Positions 7,169-17,232 of a stretch of DNA of 64,000 nucleotides are shown piece by piece. The notes under the pieces are model-generated. The model saw only the letters and a list, made by a program, of their open reading frames with translations. It was not told where the DNA came from and did not search any database. The DNA comes from Luteibacter sp. OK325. GTDB taxonomy: Bacteria > Pseudomonadota > Gammaproteobacteria > Xanthomonadales > Rhodanobacteraceae. The stretch is from positions 806,001-870,000 of the forward strand of contig NZ_QAOX01000002.1 of NCBI RefSeq assembly GCF_003050935.1, read 5' to 3'. The position numbers and the translations under genes are program-made. How positions within the stretch are numbered: the first letter of the stretch is position 1; every line of letters starts with the position of its first letter.

Positions 7169-9923
7169 GCGAGGACTCCGGAGGGGATTCGGCACTTTGC
7201 CGCGGCGGCGCAGGTGCGAGGTAACCGATGACGGTGCAGAGCAGGCCATAGGCGATGAACGAAGCAATGCCGAACAGGTTGCCCAGGTGCCCGCGATCCA
7301 CCAGCAGCAGCTTCGCCAGTACGAGCGCCATGGTCGCCGCACCGGCGATCCACAACAGGCGCTGGCCGCGTTTCGAACCGAGTACCCAGGCGACGACGCC
7401 GATGATGCTCCAGACCACCGTGAGCGAAAGCTCGGCGAGGCTCGAGCCCGGCATGGCGTTATCCCACGGCACGCCGCCGAGATGATGCACGGAGCGCAGC
7501 GTCATGCTCGTGGCGATGATGAAGAACATCACCGCCAGCACCGCAGGGCGAACGCGACGCACGCTGGCCGGCATGCTCGCATCGGAGATGCCGCGCGCGG
7601 TGAGCAGGAGCACGGCGATCAGCAGCAGGTCGACCGGGTTGAGTACGGGGATGAAGACCAGCGGATTCGACGCGCCCGCCGTGCCCAGCGCGATGACGCC
7701 GGCGAAGAACAGGGCCAGCGCAGCACAGGCGCCCACGGCGTTGCGAATCGCCTCCGCATAGACACCCAGCGGCGCGGCGATGATCCGCGGGCGCCACAAC
7801 ACCAGCGCCGCCAGAAGCAGCGTCGGCATCGCGGCAGCGAGCACTTCCCAGCCCTGCCCCATGGTCTTCACGTAATCGAAGGCGAGCACGATGGCGGCCG
7901 TGCCAATGGCGAGCCAGCGCACCCAGCCAATCGTCGCGGCGAGGATCGACGCCACGCGATGCGCGGCGATGGCGCGCAGCGTAAACCAGCCTGTCACGAG
8001 CATGACCAGCACACCCGCGAGTGGCCACCCGGCAAGCGGCTGGATGCTCTCGTTTGCGACGGAGAGTCCCACCACCATGCCCGCGAACAGGAACAGCGGC
8101 GCACCGAAAGCAAGCACCACACCGAGATCGAGCTTGCGTACACGCTTGCACGCTTCAGCCAGCAAGCACGCGGTGACCGCGAGCAAGGCCAGCCAGTAAC
8201 CAAAGGCCAGCGGCCGGTCGATCACGAAGGTATCGATCTCGTTGATGAAACTCACCAGCCACCAGATCACCGCCCAGATCAGCAGGCCGACACGTGCGAG
8301 ACCGGACACGCCACGCGACATGCCATGTCGGTCGAACTGCCACACGCCGACGCCGGCACCGACTACCAGCAGCAGGCTGCCGATGAAAGCCGCATTGAGG
8401 ATGGGAAGATCATTGGCGTGATGCGTGAAGAGCGCCGCAATGGCCCACGCCACACCGGCGGCCAGCTGCAGGAACACACCGGCCCAACGCGGCAGACGCC
8501 GCGCCTGACGGAAGCCCAGCCAGATCAGGCCCGCACCTTCGAGCGCGAACACGCTCGCGGTCACGCTGGCACTGAGTGCGAGCGGCACGGCAATCGTCGC
8601 GAAGGCCACGGCCAGCACGGCCCAGGTATCGCGCAGCAAACCCATGTCGTCGCGCTTGCGAATGGCGAACGCGATGGCGACATAGATCGCCGCGGCGACC
8701 AGTGCCCAGATAGCCAGCGGCATCGGCGCCCAGTCGAGCAAGGCACCTTGCAGCAACAGGCTGGCGATGGGGTTGCCGAACATCAGGCAGCCATCGAGGA
8801 TCGCGCGGTCACGCTTGGGTGAACGCAGCACGTGCAGCCAGGGCACGGCGAGATAAAGCAGGAAATGCAGGATCAGGAACGGCTCGGTGCTGGCGAACAA
8901 CGCCGGCCGATAACTCAGTACACCCCACGCGGTACCCACGCCAAAGGTTGCGATGAAGCCGAGCACGTTGAGCACGCGCCAGGCCTTCTTCCAGGCGATA
9001 CCGAGAATGCCAAGGTTGAGGACGGCGTAATACGAGAACAAGGCGACGTGATTGCCCTGCCCCGTCGACGCGATGATCGGCGCGGCGAAACCGGCAATCA
9101 GACCCAGCACGGCAAGCGCCAGCGCATCCTGCAACACGGCCAATACGCCGAGGCCGGCAACGAAGACGATAAGCAAGGCAAACGTCGCCGTTGCCGGCAA
9201 CAAGCCGTAAAGCCGGTACGCGGCAAACACCGTCATCACCAGCACGCCCAGCGCACCACCCTGCAACGACAACGCAAACGCACGTCGCTTGTCCCGCTGC
9301 ATCCAGCCGAAACCCACACCCGCAATGGCAACCAGCGCCACCAAGCTAAGGCGAACCGACATCGGCATATGGAACAGCCCCTGGTCCGAGGCGTACTTCA
9401 GGAACGCAGCCACACCGGCAAACAACACCAGCATGCCCACCTTCACCGGCACATTACCCTCGGTAATCCACCGCTTCGCCGCATCCGCCAACCGCTCAAA
9501 CCAGGTCGGCCCACTCGGCACCGCTGGATTAATGTGGGAGCCGGCTCCGCCGGCGATCGGAGAAGCCTCAGGCCTCATGTCCAGGCCGGCTCCGCCGGCA
9601 ACAGGCACAGCAGGGGCAGGCTCTGTGTAGGAGCCGGCTCCGCCGGCAACAGGCGCCGAATCAGGCCACTCCGCCCGGGTATCCGGCAAGGCCTCCGACG
9701 AAGAAGACCTCGGCTCCATGTGGGAGCCGGCTCCGCCGGCGACAGGCACCGCAGCACCAGGCGTCAACTCAGCCAACCGCCCCCGAACCGCATCAAGGTC
9801 ACGCTTGAGCCCCGACATCCGCCCCCAGAGCAACCCGATCGCAAAGCCCGCGACCGCGCCCTCCCAGCCCTGCGTAACCAGCGCCCCGACGATCGCGCCA
9901 ATGATGGCCCAGACGACAATCAT
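7158..9923 (-). CDS. DUF2339 polytopic membrane protein with REP-encoded linker
   Basis: A 921-residue protein. The N-terminus is a glycine-rich membrane hairpin (MIVVWAIIGAIVGALVTQGW, AVAGFAIGLLWG) and a short coiled region (LKRDLDAVRGRLAEL). A low-complexity linker (about residues 55-135) is followed by some two dozen hydrophobic segments (about 140-905), the hallmark of DUF2339. Function is unknown; an envelope role is likely. The linker contains four copies of an (A)GGAG(S) peptide encoded by four REP elements, all in one frame and orientation (see 9533-9743). The ATG at 9923 is chosen because the protein then starts with the conserved membrane hairpin; 45 bases upstream there is another possible start. 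Translation is coupled to the DUF3999 gene. Confidence 0.85.
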   Translation of the reverse strand: MIVVWAIIGAIVGALVTQGWEGAVAGFAIGLLWGRMSGLKRDLDAVRGRLAELTPGAAVPVAGGAGSHMEPRSSSSEALPDTRAEWPDSAPVAGGAGSYTEPAPAVPVAGGAGLDMRPEASPIAGGAGSHINPAVPSGPTWFERLADAAKRWITEGNVPVKVGMLVLFAGVAAFLKYASDQGLFHMPMSVRLSLVALVAIAGVGFGWMQRDKRRAFALSLQGGALGVLVMTVFAAYRLYGLLPATATFALLIVFVAGLGVLAVLQDALALAVLGLIAGFAAPIIASTGQGNHVALFSYYAVLNLGILGIAWKKAWRVLNVLGFIATFGVGTAWGVLSYRPALFASTEPFLILHFLLYLAVPWLHVLRSPKRDRAILDGCLMFGNPIASLLLQGALLDWAPMPLAIWALVAAAIYVAIAFAIRKRDDMGLLRDTWAVLAVAFATIAVPLALSASVTASVFALEGAGLIWLGFRQARRLPRWAGVFLQLAAGVAWAIAALFTHHANDLPILNAAFIGSLLLVVGAGVGVWQFDRHGMSRGVSGLARVGLLIWAVIWWLVSFINEIDTFVIDRPLAFGYWLALLAVTACLLAEACKRVRKLDLGVVLAFGAPLFLFAGMVVGLSVANESIQPLAGWPLAGVLVMLVTGWFTLRAIAAHRVASILAATIGWVRWLAIGTAAIVLAFDYVKTMGQGWEVLAAAMPTLLLAALVLWRPRIIAAPLGVYAEAIRNAVGACAALALFFAGVIALGTAGASNPLVFIPVLNPVDLLLIAVLLLTARGISDASMPASVRRVRPAVLAVMFFIIATSMTLRSVHHLGGVPWDNAMPGSSLAELSLTVVWSIIGVVAWVLGSKRGQRLLWIAGAATMALVLAKLLLVDRGHLGNLFGIASFIAYGLLCTVIGYLAPAPPRQSAESPPESSHAS
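9533..9743 (+). repeat. Four in-frame REP copies inside the DUF2339 gene
   Basis: GCTCCGC-class REPs occupy 9533-9557, 9578-9602, 9626-9650 and 9719-9743, each with the core GAGCCGGCTCCGCCGGC or a close variant. Spacings are 45, 48 and 93 bases, all multiples of three. On the coding strand they encode PVAGGAGSHMEP, PVAGGAGSYTEP, PVAGGAGLDMRP and PIAGGAGSHINP. Confidence 0.95.
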
Positions 9924-10016
9924 GCCTACCCCTCTCCCCGTACATCCTGTGTGCGGGGAGTCTGGCATGAAACGCCGGCTCCGTAGGAACCTGCGACTGG
10001 AAGCGGGGCCCCCTGA

Positions 10017-11114
10017 TTACCGGCAGCTGGCAGGCAGGTACTGCTTCTGGATATCGTCCGACCCGCAACGCCAGTTCACCTGCGACCCGGACACCCACGG
10101 GGTCAGCCTGAGCGAATCATTGTGGATGTTCCGATTGGCATCGTTGGCGTAGATGACGACGATCGTGCCGTTATCCACCGTCACGCTGGCGGTGTACTTG
10201 CCACGGATGTCGTCAGGCAACGCAAGCCCGGCCGCCACGTTGTTCACGGGCATCTGGCCGTGACTGGTATAGAACTCCGCAACGGCCGTCTTGGCACGGT
10301 CGGCAAGAACCACGCCTTCGCTGACCTGCACACGCGTCAGATAGCTGTTGTACGCGGGGATGGCGATCGCCGCGAGGATCCCGAGCACGAACGGGAAGAT
10401 CATCAGCAACCAAAAGACCCCCGTGGGTGCTTTGGGCACGGTCTGGCCGGTGTCCTTCCAGCGCGCCAGCCAGGTGAATTGGCCCTGGAGGTAGAACACC
10501 TGGAAAAAGAACAGCGTGATACCGCTGATCTCCACCGGCAGCCCGCGCCGCGCGCCTTCTTCCCGCAACGACCGCGCCACGGAGAAGCAGCCGACGATGA
10601 CGACGATGCACGCCGCGATGGTCAGCAAGCCACCAAGCATCGGCGCCTTGAAGGCCGGGCCAGCGAACGCACCGACGATAGTGAGAACGACACCAGCCAC
10701 GAACAGTTCCCTGGCGCTGCTCGACCGGTCGATCTTCTTCACCCAACTCGACTGCACGAACATCCAGACCCAGGTGAAGATGCCGATGGTCATCAGGCCC
10801 AACAGGAATACGAGGAACCAGTGCATCGACGGCGGACGGGGAAAGCTTGCGCGATCACCCTGCGGGGCCGAGGCGCCATAGGGCGCACCTGCTGATTGGA
10901 ACGGCGGTGGGGGCGGGGGCGCAGACGCACCATCGACGACCGTATCGCCAAAACGAAATGTCGAAAGAGGCACCCAGTTCGTCATGCCGCTCCGCCATGC
11001 CAGCGTCTCGGGCGTGACCTGCCCTTCGCGAAGCCACTGGTGGATGTTTGCTTCGGTATAGGGACCGTATTTCTGGCCGTTGCGGCCGATCCAGATCGAG
11101 TCGTTGTTCGTCAT
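10017..11114 (-). CDS. GYF_2-domain membrane protein with pilin-like C-terminus
   Basis: A 365-residue protein. Residues 1-55 form a GYF_2-type domain (IWIGRNGQKYGPYTEANIHQ ... GQVTPETLAWRSGMTNWVPL). A proline-rich linker (PPPPPPF) follows, then four or five membrane segments (about 105-265). The last of these, FVLGILAAIAIPAYNSYLT, matches the start of type IV pilins but lacks the GFTLIE prepilin peptidase site; it leads to RVQVSEGVVLADRAKTAVAEFY and a small C-terminal domain with two cysteines, like a minor pilin. The ATG at 11114 begins the GYF domain; an earlier frame start at 11204 adds unrelated residues. Function is unknown. It could be a membrane sensor or a pilin-derived scaffold. Confidence 0.7.
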   Translation of the reverse strand: MTNNDSIWIGRNGQKYGPYTEANIHQWLREGQVTPETLAWRSGMTNWVPLSTFRFGDTVVDGASAPPPPPPFQSAGAPYGASAPQGDRASFPRPPSMHWFLVFLLGLMTIGIFTWVWMFVQSSWVKKIDRSSSARELFVAGVVLTIVGAFAGPAFKAPMLGGLLTIAACIVVIVGCFSVARSLREEGARRGLPVEISGITLFFFQVFYLQGQFTWLARWKDTGQTVPKAPTGVFWLLMIFPFVLGILAAIAIPAYNSYLTRVQVSEGVVLADRAKTAVAEFYTSHGQMPVNNVAAGLALPDDIRGKYTASVTVDNGTIVVIYANDANRNIHNDSLRLTPWVSGSQVNWRCGSDDIQKQYLPASCR

Positions 11115-11365
11115 GGCGATGTCGCATCCCTCTGAAGTCTGTCGTCCGATTGAAACGCGAGGCGAGCCCACGCGCGTCGCGCACACGGGCACGGCGGAGC
11201 ACATTACTGAGAGTGCAGTTCGAATCAGCCAGAAAGGTGAGGTGGCGCAACGCGGCGAACCCTCGACGGGTGCCGCTCCTTCCCTGTTGCGTCTTCGCTT
11301 TCCCCTGCGACGCCCCTGCCGTCACCGGGATGTACTTTCAGGGCGAACAGCCAGCACGTCAACCC

Positions 11366-11498
11366 TGTGGGAGCCGATTCATCGGCGATCGGGTTTACTG
11401 GGGACCTTGCCCGCTGCCGCGGGATCGCCGATGAATCGGCTCTCACATTTCGCCGATGAATCGGCTCCTACATTTTGCCGCTGAAGCGGCTCCCACAG
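11366..11498. repeat. REP cluster, three ATTCAT-class and one CTTCAG-class copy
   Basis: A facing pair (11366-11389 and 11424-11447) encloses the CCCGCTGCCGCGGG hairpin also seen at 4298-4380. Two further minus-oriented copies follow (to 11472 and 11498), the last with the GCCGCTGAAGCGGC stem. It ends 10 bases from the lolA stop codon. Confidence 0.9.
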
Positions 11499-11507
11499 TT
11501 CTGCGGG

Positions 11508-12158
11508 TTATTTGACCGGCTGGGTCTGCAGTACCGGCGCGTCACCGATCACATCGGCGCCCTGCGGCGGCACGAAGTCGAATGTACCCGGCGCGACGGG
11601 ACCGTTCTTCACCCAGCCGGCGAACTGGATCGTCGTGGTGTTGCCGAGCTGATCCTTGAACACCATGCGCGCCAGCCCACCCGTATCGAACCCGAGGTCG
11701 GCGAAATCGAACTGCGGATCTTTCCCGGTGGACTGCAGCCGCAGCCATACCAGGCCGTCGTGCTCGCCCTTCTCGGTGACCTTGAAGTCCTTGTCCATCT
11801 GCGACAGGTCGGTGAGCACAGTGAGCGGACTCTGTGCTTCTTCGCTGCTTTGCTTGCGCACGGTGACCTGCTCGAGGTCCGGGTCGTACAGCCACACGCG
11901 GCTGCCGTCGGCGACGATGGTCTGCTTGTACGGCGCCAGGGTTTCCCAGCGGAACTGGCGCGGCGCTTCGAGCGCCATGGTGCCCGTGGTGGTCTTGCCC
12001 GGGTCGCCGTTCGCATTGGTCAGGGTCTGGCTGAAACGGCCCGTGACCGAATGCAGCCCCTTGGAAAAGGCATCCAGCCGCTCACGCGCGGGGCCCGCGG
12101 CAGCAAAGGCCGGCAGGCTGAGGAGGGACAGGGTCGCGACAAGCAGGAAGCGTTTCAT
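11508..12158 (-). CDS. lolA: Outer-membrane lipoprotein carrier protein LolA
   Basis: A 216-residue periplasmic protein with signal peptide MKRFLLVATLSLLSLPAFAA. LolA takes lipoproteins released by LolCDE across the periplasm to LolB. Recognisable blocks are LHSVTGRFSQTL, GTMALEAPRQFRWE, VADGSRVWLYDPDLEQVTVR, and the C-terminal DFVPPQGADVIGD. Length is normal. The ATG at 12158 is used because it starts the signal peptide; GGAAATCGCCTG before it is a weak ribosome binding site. It follows ftsK and a small unknown gene in the same direction, and ftsK-lolA-rarA is a common gammaproteobacterial neighbourhood. Confidence 0.92.
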   Translation of the reverse strand: MKRFLLVATLSLLSLPAFAAAGPARERLDAFSKGLHSVTGRFSQTLTNANGDPGKTTTGTMALEAPRQFRWETLAPYKQTIVADGSRVWLYDPDLEQVTVRKQSSEEAQSPLTVLTDLSQMDKDFKVTEKGEHDGLVWLRLQSTGKDPQFDFADLGFDTGGLARMVFKDQLGNTTTIQFAGWVKNGPVAPGTFDFVPPQGADVIGDAPVLQTQPVK

Positions 12159-12189
12159 CAGGCGATTTCCGTAGGGTTCGGCGCGATTG

Positions 12190-12618
12190 TCAGCGATCGG
12201 TTTCGAACAGCGACTTAAGCATGTCGATGGCTTCGGCAGGGCTGATCTCCCCTGCCTCCATCTTCTCGCTGATATCGGCAATGGCCTTGCCGTCGCGATG
12301 CCAGAACGGCGCGGCGCGCGTGGCGTGGTGCACCGGGCGCGCTTCCTGGCCCAGCACGACGATCTCGGCGATCTCCTCCTGTTCGGCGAAGATCACTTCC
12401 AGCGCGTCGTCGACGCCGGCGGTGTGGCCGGTGGGATAGTCGCGGGTGACGAAGCAGGCGCGGCCATCGTCGGCGCGCAGTTCCAGCCCGGGAATGGACG
12501 GGTTGAGTTCGAAAATGCTCTCGACTTCGTCCAGCACCTCGGCGGTGGGCGCGAGGTCACCGGTAACGAGCAAGCCCCAGGGGCGCTGGCGTAGCGCACC
12601 CGGCTTCATGGCGTTCAT
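12190..12618 (-). CDS. Conserved-looking small acidic protein, function unknown
   Basis: A 142-residue soluble acidic protein, MNAMKPGALRQRPWGLLVTG..., with no signal peptide or membrane segment. The C-terminal 35 residues (AIADISEKMEAGEISPAEAI DMLK) look helical and amphipathic. It sits 6 bases after ftsK and 31 bases before lolA, so it almost certainly belongs to that transcript. I do not recognise the family. A second ATG three codons in (12609) is equally possible. Confidence 0.75.
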   Translation of the reverse strand: MNAMKPGALRQRPWGLLVTGDLAPTAEVLDEVESIFELNPSIPGLELRADDGRACFVTRDYPTGHTAGVDDALEVIFAEQEEIAEIVVLGQEARPVHHATRAAPFWHRDGKAIADISEKMEAGEISPAEAIDMLKSLFETDR

Positions 12619-12624
12619 CGGGTA

Positions 12625-14970
12625 TCAGTCCTTCGGAGGCGGCGGCGCGAGGACTTCGCGGTTGCCGTTGTGCTGCGGCGAGCTGACGATGCCGTCCTGC
12701 TCCATCTGTTCGACGAGACGGGCGGCGCGGTTGTAGCCGATGCGCAGGTGGCGCTGCACGCCGGAAATGGAAGCGCGACGCGTCTCGGTGACCACGCGCA
12801 CGGCCCGGTCGTAGAGGGCGTTGTCACTGTCGCTGTCGCCTTCGGCGTCCTGCGGCAGGCCGGAGTCGTTGATGATCTTGCCGTCGGAGGTGGACTGCAC
12901 TTCCTCGAGCACGCCGGTGATGTAGTTCGGCGCGCCCTGCGCACGCAGCCACTCGACGACGTTATGCACTTCGTGGTCGTCGACGAAAGCACCGTGCACG
13001 CGCTCCGGCGTAGCCGTGCCCGGCGGGAGGTAGAGCATGTCGCCGTGGCCGAGCAGTGCTTCGGCGCCGGACTGGTCGAGAATGGTGCGCGAGTCGATCT
13101 TCGACGACACCTGGAACGCGATGCGCGTGGGGATGTTCGCCTTGATCAAACCGGTGATCACATCCACCGACGGACGCTGCGTGGCGAGGATGAGGTGCAC
13201 GCCCGCGGCGCGCGCCTTCTGCGCCAGGCGTGCGATGAGCTCTTCGACCTTCTTGCCGACGATCATCATCATGTCGGCGAATTCGTCGATGATGATGACG
13301 ATGTGCGGCAGCGGCTCGAGCGGTTCGGCGACCATGCCCGGCATGTCCGGGTTGGCGCGGAACAGCGGATCGAGCAGCGGCTGGCCGCTGTTCTCGGCGT
13401 CCTTCACCTTCTTGTTGAAGCCACCGAGGTTGCGCACGCCCACGGCAGCCATGAGCTTGTAGCGGCGTTCCATCTCGGCCACGCACCAGCGCAGGGCGTT
13501 GGCGGCTTCTTTCATATCCGTGACGACCGGCGCCAGCAGATGCGGAATACCCTCGTAAACCGAGAGCTCCAGCATCTTCGGGTCGATCATGATCATGCGC
13601 ACGTCTTTCGGGCTGGCCTTGTACAGCAGGCTCAGCACCATGGCGTTCACCGCCACGGACTTACCCGAACCGGTGGTACCGGCGACGAGCAGATGCGGCA
13701 TCTTGGCGAGATCGGTGACCACCGCCTTGCCGCCGATATCCTTGCCCAGCGCCAGCGCCAGCGGCGACTTCATCTGGTCGTACTTTTCCGAACGCAGAAT
13801 TTCGGAGAGATAGACGATCTGCTTCTTGGTGTTGGGGATTTCCAGGCCGATGACGTTCTTGCCGGGAATCACATCCACCACGCGCACGCTGACCACGGAG
13901 AGGCCGCGCGCAATGTCCTTGTCGAGGCTGGACACCTGGCTGCCGCGTACACCGGCGGCGGGTTCCAGCTCGAAACGGGTAATCACCGGACCCGGATAGA
14001 CGCCCATGACGCGGGCCTCGATGCGGAAATCCTTGAGCTTGAGCTCCACCTGGCGCGAGAGCACTTCGAGGGTTTCCTCGGAATAGCCCGGGCCTTGCGG
14101 CGGTGCTTCGTCGAGCAGCGACAGCGGCGGTACTTCGCCGTTCATCGATGCGCCGGTGAACAGGGGAATCTGGTTTTCGCGGGACGCGCGATCGCTCTTG
14201 ACCACCATCGGGACCGGGGTCTCGATACGCACGGGCTCGCGCCGGGCCTGCTTGATCGCGTCAGCCTTCTTGACCACTTCACGTTCGGCGCGCGCGTTGC
14301 GTGCGGCCATGACTTCCGGTGCGCGACGCACCTTGCCGCCGAACCAGCCGCCCATGCGCACGACGCCCTGCCCGGTCAGGTCCATGAGCTTGAACCAGGA
14401 CAGGCCGGTGGCGAGGGTGACGGCGATGAGGAACACGGCCAACAGCAGCAGCGGTGCGCCCTTGTCGCCAAGGGCGCTGTGCAGGCCGTGGCCCACCCAC
14501 TTGCCGACGATGCCGCCCGGGCCTTCCGGCAGCACGGGGGAATCGACGTTCAGGTACACCAGCGCGGGGCCGGTGATGAAGAAGAACACAAACCCGATCA
14601 GGCGCAGCGAGGGCTCCCACGGCGCGACGAGTCGTTCGCCGCGCGCGCGGAGCACCTGGATGCCGAGGGCCAGCAGGAGCAGCGGAAAGCAGTAAGAAAC
14701 CAGGCCGAAGATGTACCTGAGCAGGTTGGCGATGTTTGCCCCGACCGAGCCACCGAAGTTGGTGGCCCGCTCGGCAATGCCCATGTGACCCCAGCTCGGG
14801 TCCTGGTCGTTGTAGCTGAGCAGGCAGACGAGCAGGTACAGGGCGAGCGGCAACAGCAGCAACGCCCCGGCCTCGCGCAGGCGGCGCTTGAGCTCGTCGC
14901 TCAAGCCCTCGCTCTGGGCCTTGACCTGGCTTCTAGCCTGTTTCTTTACGACTTTCGCGCTGCGCGCCAC
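12625..14970 (-). CDS. ftsK: DNA translocase FtsK
   Basis: FtsK anchors at the division septum and pumps DNA to resolve chromosome dimers with XerCD at dif. The 781-residue protein has four membrane segments (about 34-52, 82-107, 122-140, 172-192), a short linker, the alpha/beta motor with Walker A GTTGSGKS (431-438) and Walker [13 protein letters not shown], and the C-terminal winged-helix gamma domain (from about 715) that reads KOPS sites. The linker is far shorter than in E. coli, as is usual in this order. The start is GTG at 14970 with GAGG about ten bases upstream. It heads the ftsK-unknown-lolA run. Confidence 0.96.
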   Translation of the reverse strand: MARSAKVVKKQARSQVKAQSEGLSDELKRRLREAGALLLLPLALYLLVCLLSYNDQDPSWGHMGIAERATNFGGSVGANIANLLRYIFGLVSYCFPLLLLALGIQVLRARGERLVAPWEPSLRLIGFVFFFITGPALVYLNVDSPVLPEGPGGIVGKWVGHGLHSALGDKGAPLLLLAVFLIAVTLATGLSWFKLMDLTGQGVVRMGGWFGGKVRRAPEVMAARNARAEREVVKKADAIKQARREPVRIETPVPMVVKSDRASRENQIPLFTGASMNGEVPPLSLLDEAPPQGPGYSEETLEVLSRQVELKLKDFRIEARVMGVYPGPVITRFELEPAAGVRGSQVSSLDKDIARGLSVVSVRVVDVIPGKNVIGLEIPNTKKQIVYLSEILRSEKYDQMKSPLALALGKDIGGKAVVTDLAKMPHLLVAGTTGSGKSVAVNAMVLSLLYKASPKDVRMIMIDPKMLELSVYEGIPHLLAPVVTDMKEAANALRWCVAEMERRYKLMAAVGVRNLGGFNKKVKDAENSGQPLLDPLFRANPDMPGMVAEPLEPLPHIVIIIDEFADMMMIVGKKVEELIARLAQKARAAGVHLILATQRPSVDVITGLIKANIPTRIAFQVSSKIDSRTILDQSGAEALLGHGDMLYLPPGTATPERVHGAFVDDHEVHNVVEWLRAQGAPNYITGVLEEVQSTSDGKIINDSGLPQDAEGDSDSDNALYDRAVRVVTETRRASISGVQRHLRIGYNRAARLVEQMEQDGIVSSPQHNGNREVLAPPPPKD

Positions 14971-15002
14971 TTAGCAGAGAACCTCGGATCGGGTTTTCGG
15001 CA

Positions 15003-16067
15003 TCATGCCATGCCCTGAAGGGCCGGGTGCACGAGCTTGCCACCCTCGACGTTGATACCGCCGGCCAGGGCCGCGTGGTCGCGCCACTCGCTACCGGCGG
15101 CCAGGCGCTGCACGTACGGCAGGATGGCGGCCGAGATGGCGGTGGACGAGGTCTGCGGGACGGCGCCGGGCATGTTGGTCACGCAGAAGTGCGTCACGCC
15201 GTGGACGTCGTAGGTCGGCTCCTTCCAGGTGGTCGGACGCGAGGTTTCGAAGCAGCCGCCCTGGTCGATCGAGATGTCGACGAGCACGGAGCCCTTCTCC
15301 ATCGTCTTGACCATGGCTTCGGTGACGACGCGCGGCGCCTTGGCGGACGGGATCAGCACTGCACCGACGACGATGTCGGCATTGCGGACTTCTTCGGCGA
15401 CCGAGGACTCATAGGCGTACAGCGCGGTGACGTTCGGGCCCATCGCCATCATTTCGGCGAGGCGGTCCTGGCGCTTGTCGAACACGACCACGTTGGCGCC
15501 GGCCGAGGCGGCCAGGGCGGCAGCGTTACCACCGGCAGCGCCGGCGCCGAGCACGACGACCTTGCCACGCGGGGTGGAGGCCATGCCGCCGAGCAGCTTG
15601 CCCTTGCCACCGTTGGGCTGGTGCAGGAGGGTGGTACCGATCTGGGTGGCGATGCGGCCGGCGATGACGGACATCGGCAGCAGCAGGGGCAGCACGCCGT
15701 TCTCGTCCACGGACTCGAAGGCGATACCGGTCAGGCCGATGTCCAGGAGGCTCCTGGTCAGCGCCGGCTCGGCGGCCAGGTGCAGGTAGCAGAACAGCAG
15801 GTGGTGCTTCTTGAGCAGCTTGAGATCGCCCTCGATCGGCTCCTTGACCTTGACGATCAGCTCGCCCTTCTCATAGACGGCAGCGGCGTCGGCCACCACG
15901 GTCACACCCAGCAGGGAGTAGTCGGCGTCCGAGTAGCCGCTCTTGGTGCCGGCGCCGGACTGGATGAAGACCTCATGGCCACGGCGGACCAGATCGGCGG
16001 CCGCGGCCGGGATGAGGGCCACGCGGCCTTCGAGGGTCTTGGTTTCGGAGGGGATACCAATGCGCAT
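15003..16067 (-). CDS. ald: Alanine dehydrogenase
   Basis: NAD-dependent oxidative deamination of L-alanine to pyruvate and ammonia. The 354-residue protein has the N-terminal catalytic part MRIGIPSETKTLEGRVALIP with the conserved Arg and Lys (IVKVKEP), and the Rossmann motif VVVLGAGAAGGNAA (about 170-183). VDISIDQGGCFETSRPTTW and HFCVTNMPGAVPQTSS are hallmark blocks of Ald. Length is slightly below the usual 370. It is divergent from trxB across a 160-base region that holds no other gene, so both promoters lie there. Confidence 0.95.
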   Translation of the reverse strand: MRIGIPSETKTLEGRVALIPAAAADLVRRGHEVFIQSGAGTKSGYSDADYSLLGVTVVADAAAVYEKGELIVKVKEPIEGDLKLLKKHHLLFCYLHLAAEPALTRSLLDIGLTGIAFESVDENGVLPLLLPMSVIAGRIATQIGTTLLHQPNGGKGKLLGGMASTPRGKVVVLGAGAAGGNAAALAASAGANVVVFDKRQDRLAEMMAMGPNVTALYAYESSVAEEVRNADIVVGAVLIPSAKAPRVVTEAMVKTMEKGSVLVDISIDQGGCFETSRPTTWKEPTYDVHGVTHFCVTNMPGAVPQTSSTAISAAILPYVQRLAAGSEWRDHAALAGGINVEGGKLVHPALQGMA

Positions 16068-16144
16068 CTTATGGAGGATCCTGAATGAGATAAAAGCCGC
16101 CCCGTGGGGACAAGGCGACAGCCGTCATTGCATCGATGTCTTGA

Positions 16145-17191
<1,047 letters not shown>

Positions 17192-17200
17192 CCGGAACCG

Positions 17201-17223
17201 GCCCCGCGCCTCGTGCGCGGGGC
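17201..17223 (+). other. Intergenic hairpin between trxB and the FemAB-like gene
   Basis: A perfect 9-bp stem (GCCCCGCGC / GCGCGGGGC) with a 5-base loop starts 9 bases after the trxB stop and ends 9 bases before the next ATG. There is no U-tract. The purine stretch that would serve as ribosome binding site lies in the right arm, so the hairpin may limit translation of the next gene. Confidence 0.45.
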
Positions 17224-17232
17224 AATCGCCGC

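Noticed and set aside
12670-15018. 782-codon open frame on the plus strand opposite ftsK
   Set aside because: Shadow of ftsK; its composition (His, Arg, Gln rich) is that of an antisense frame.
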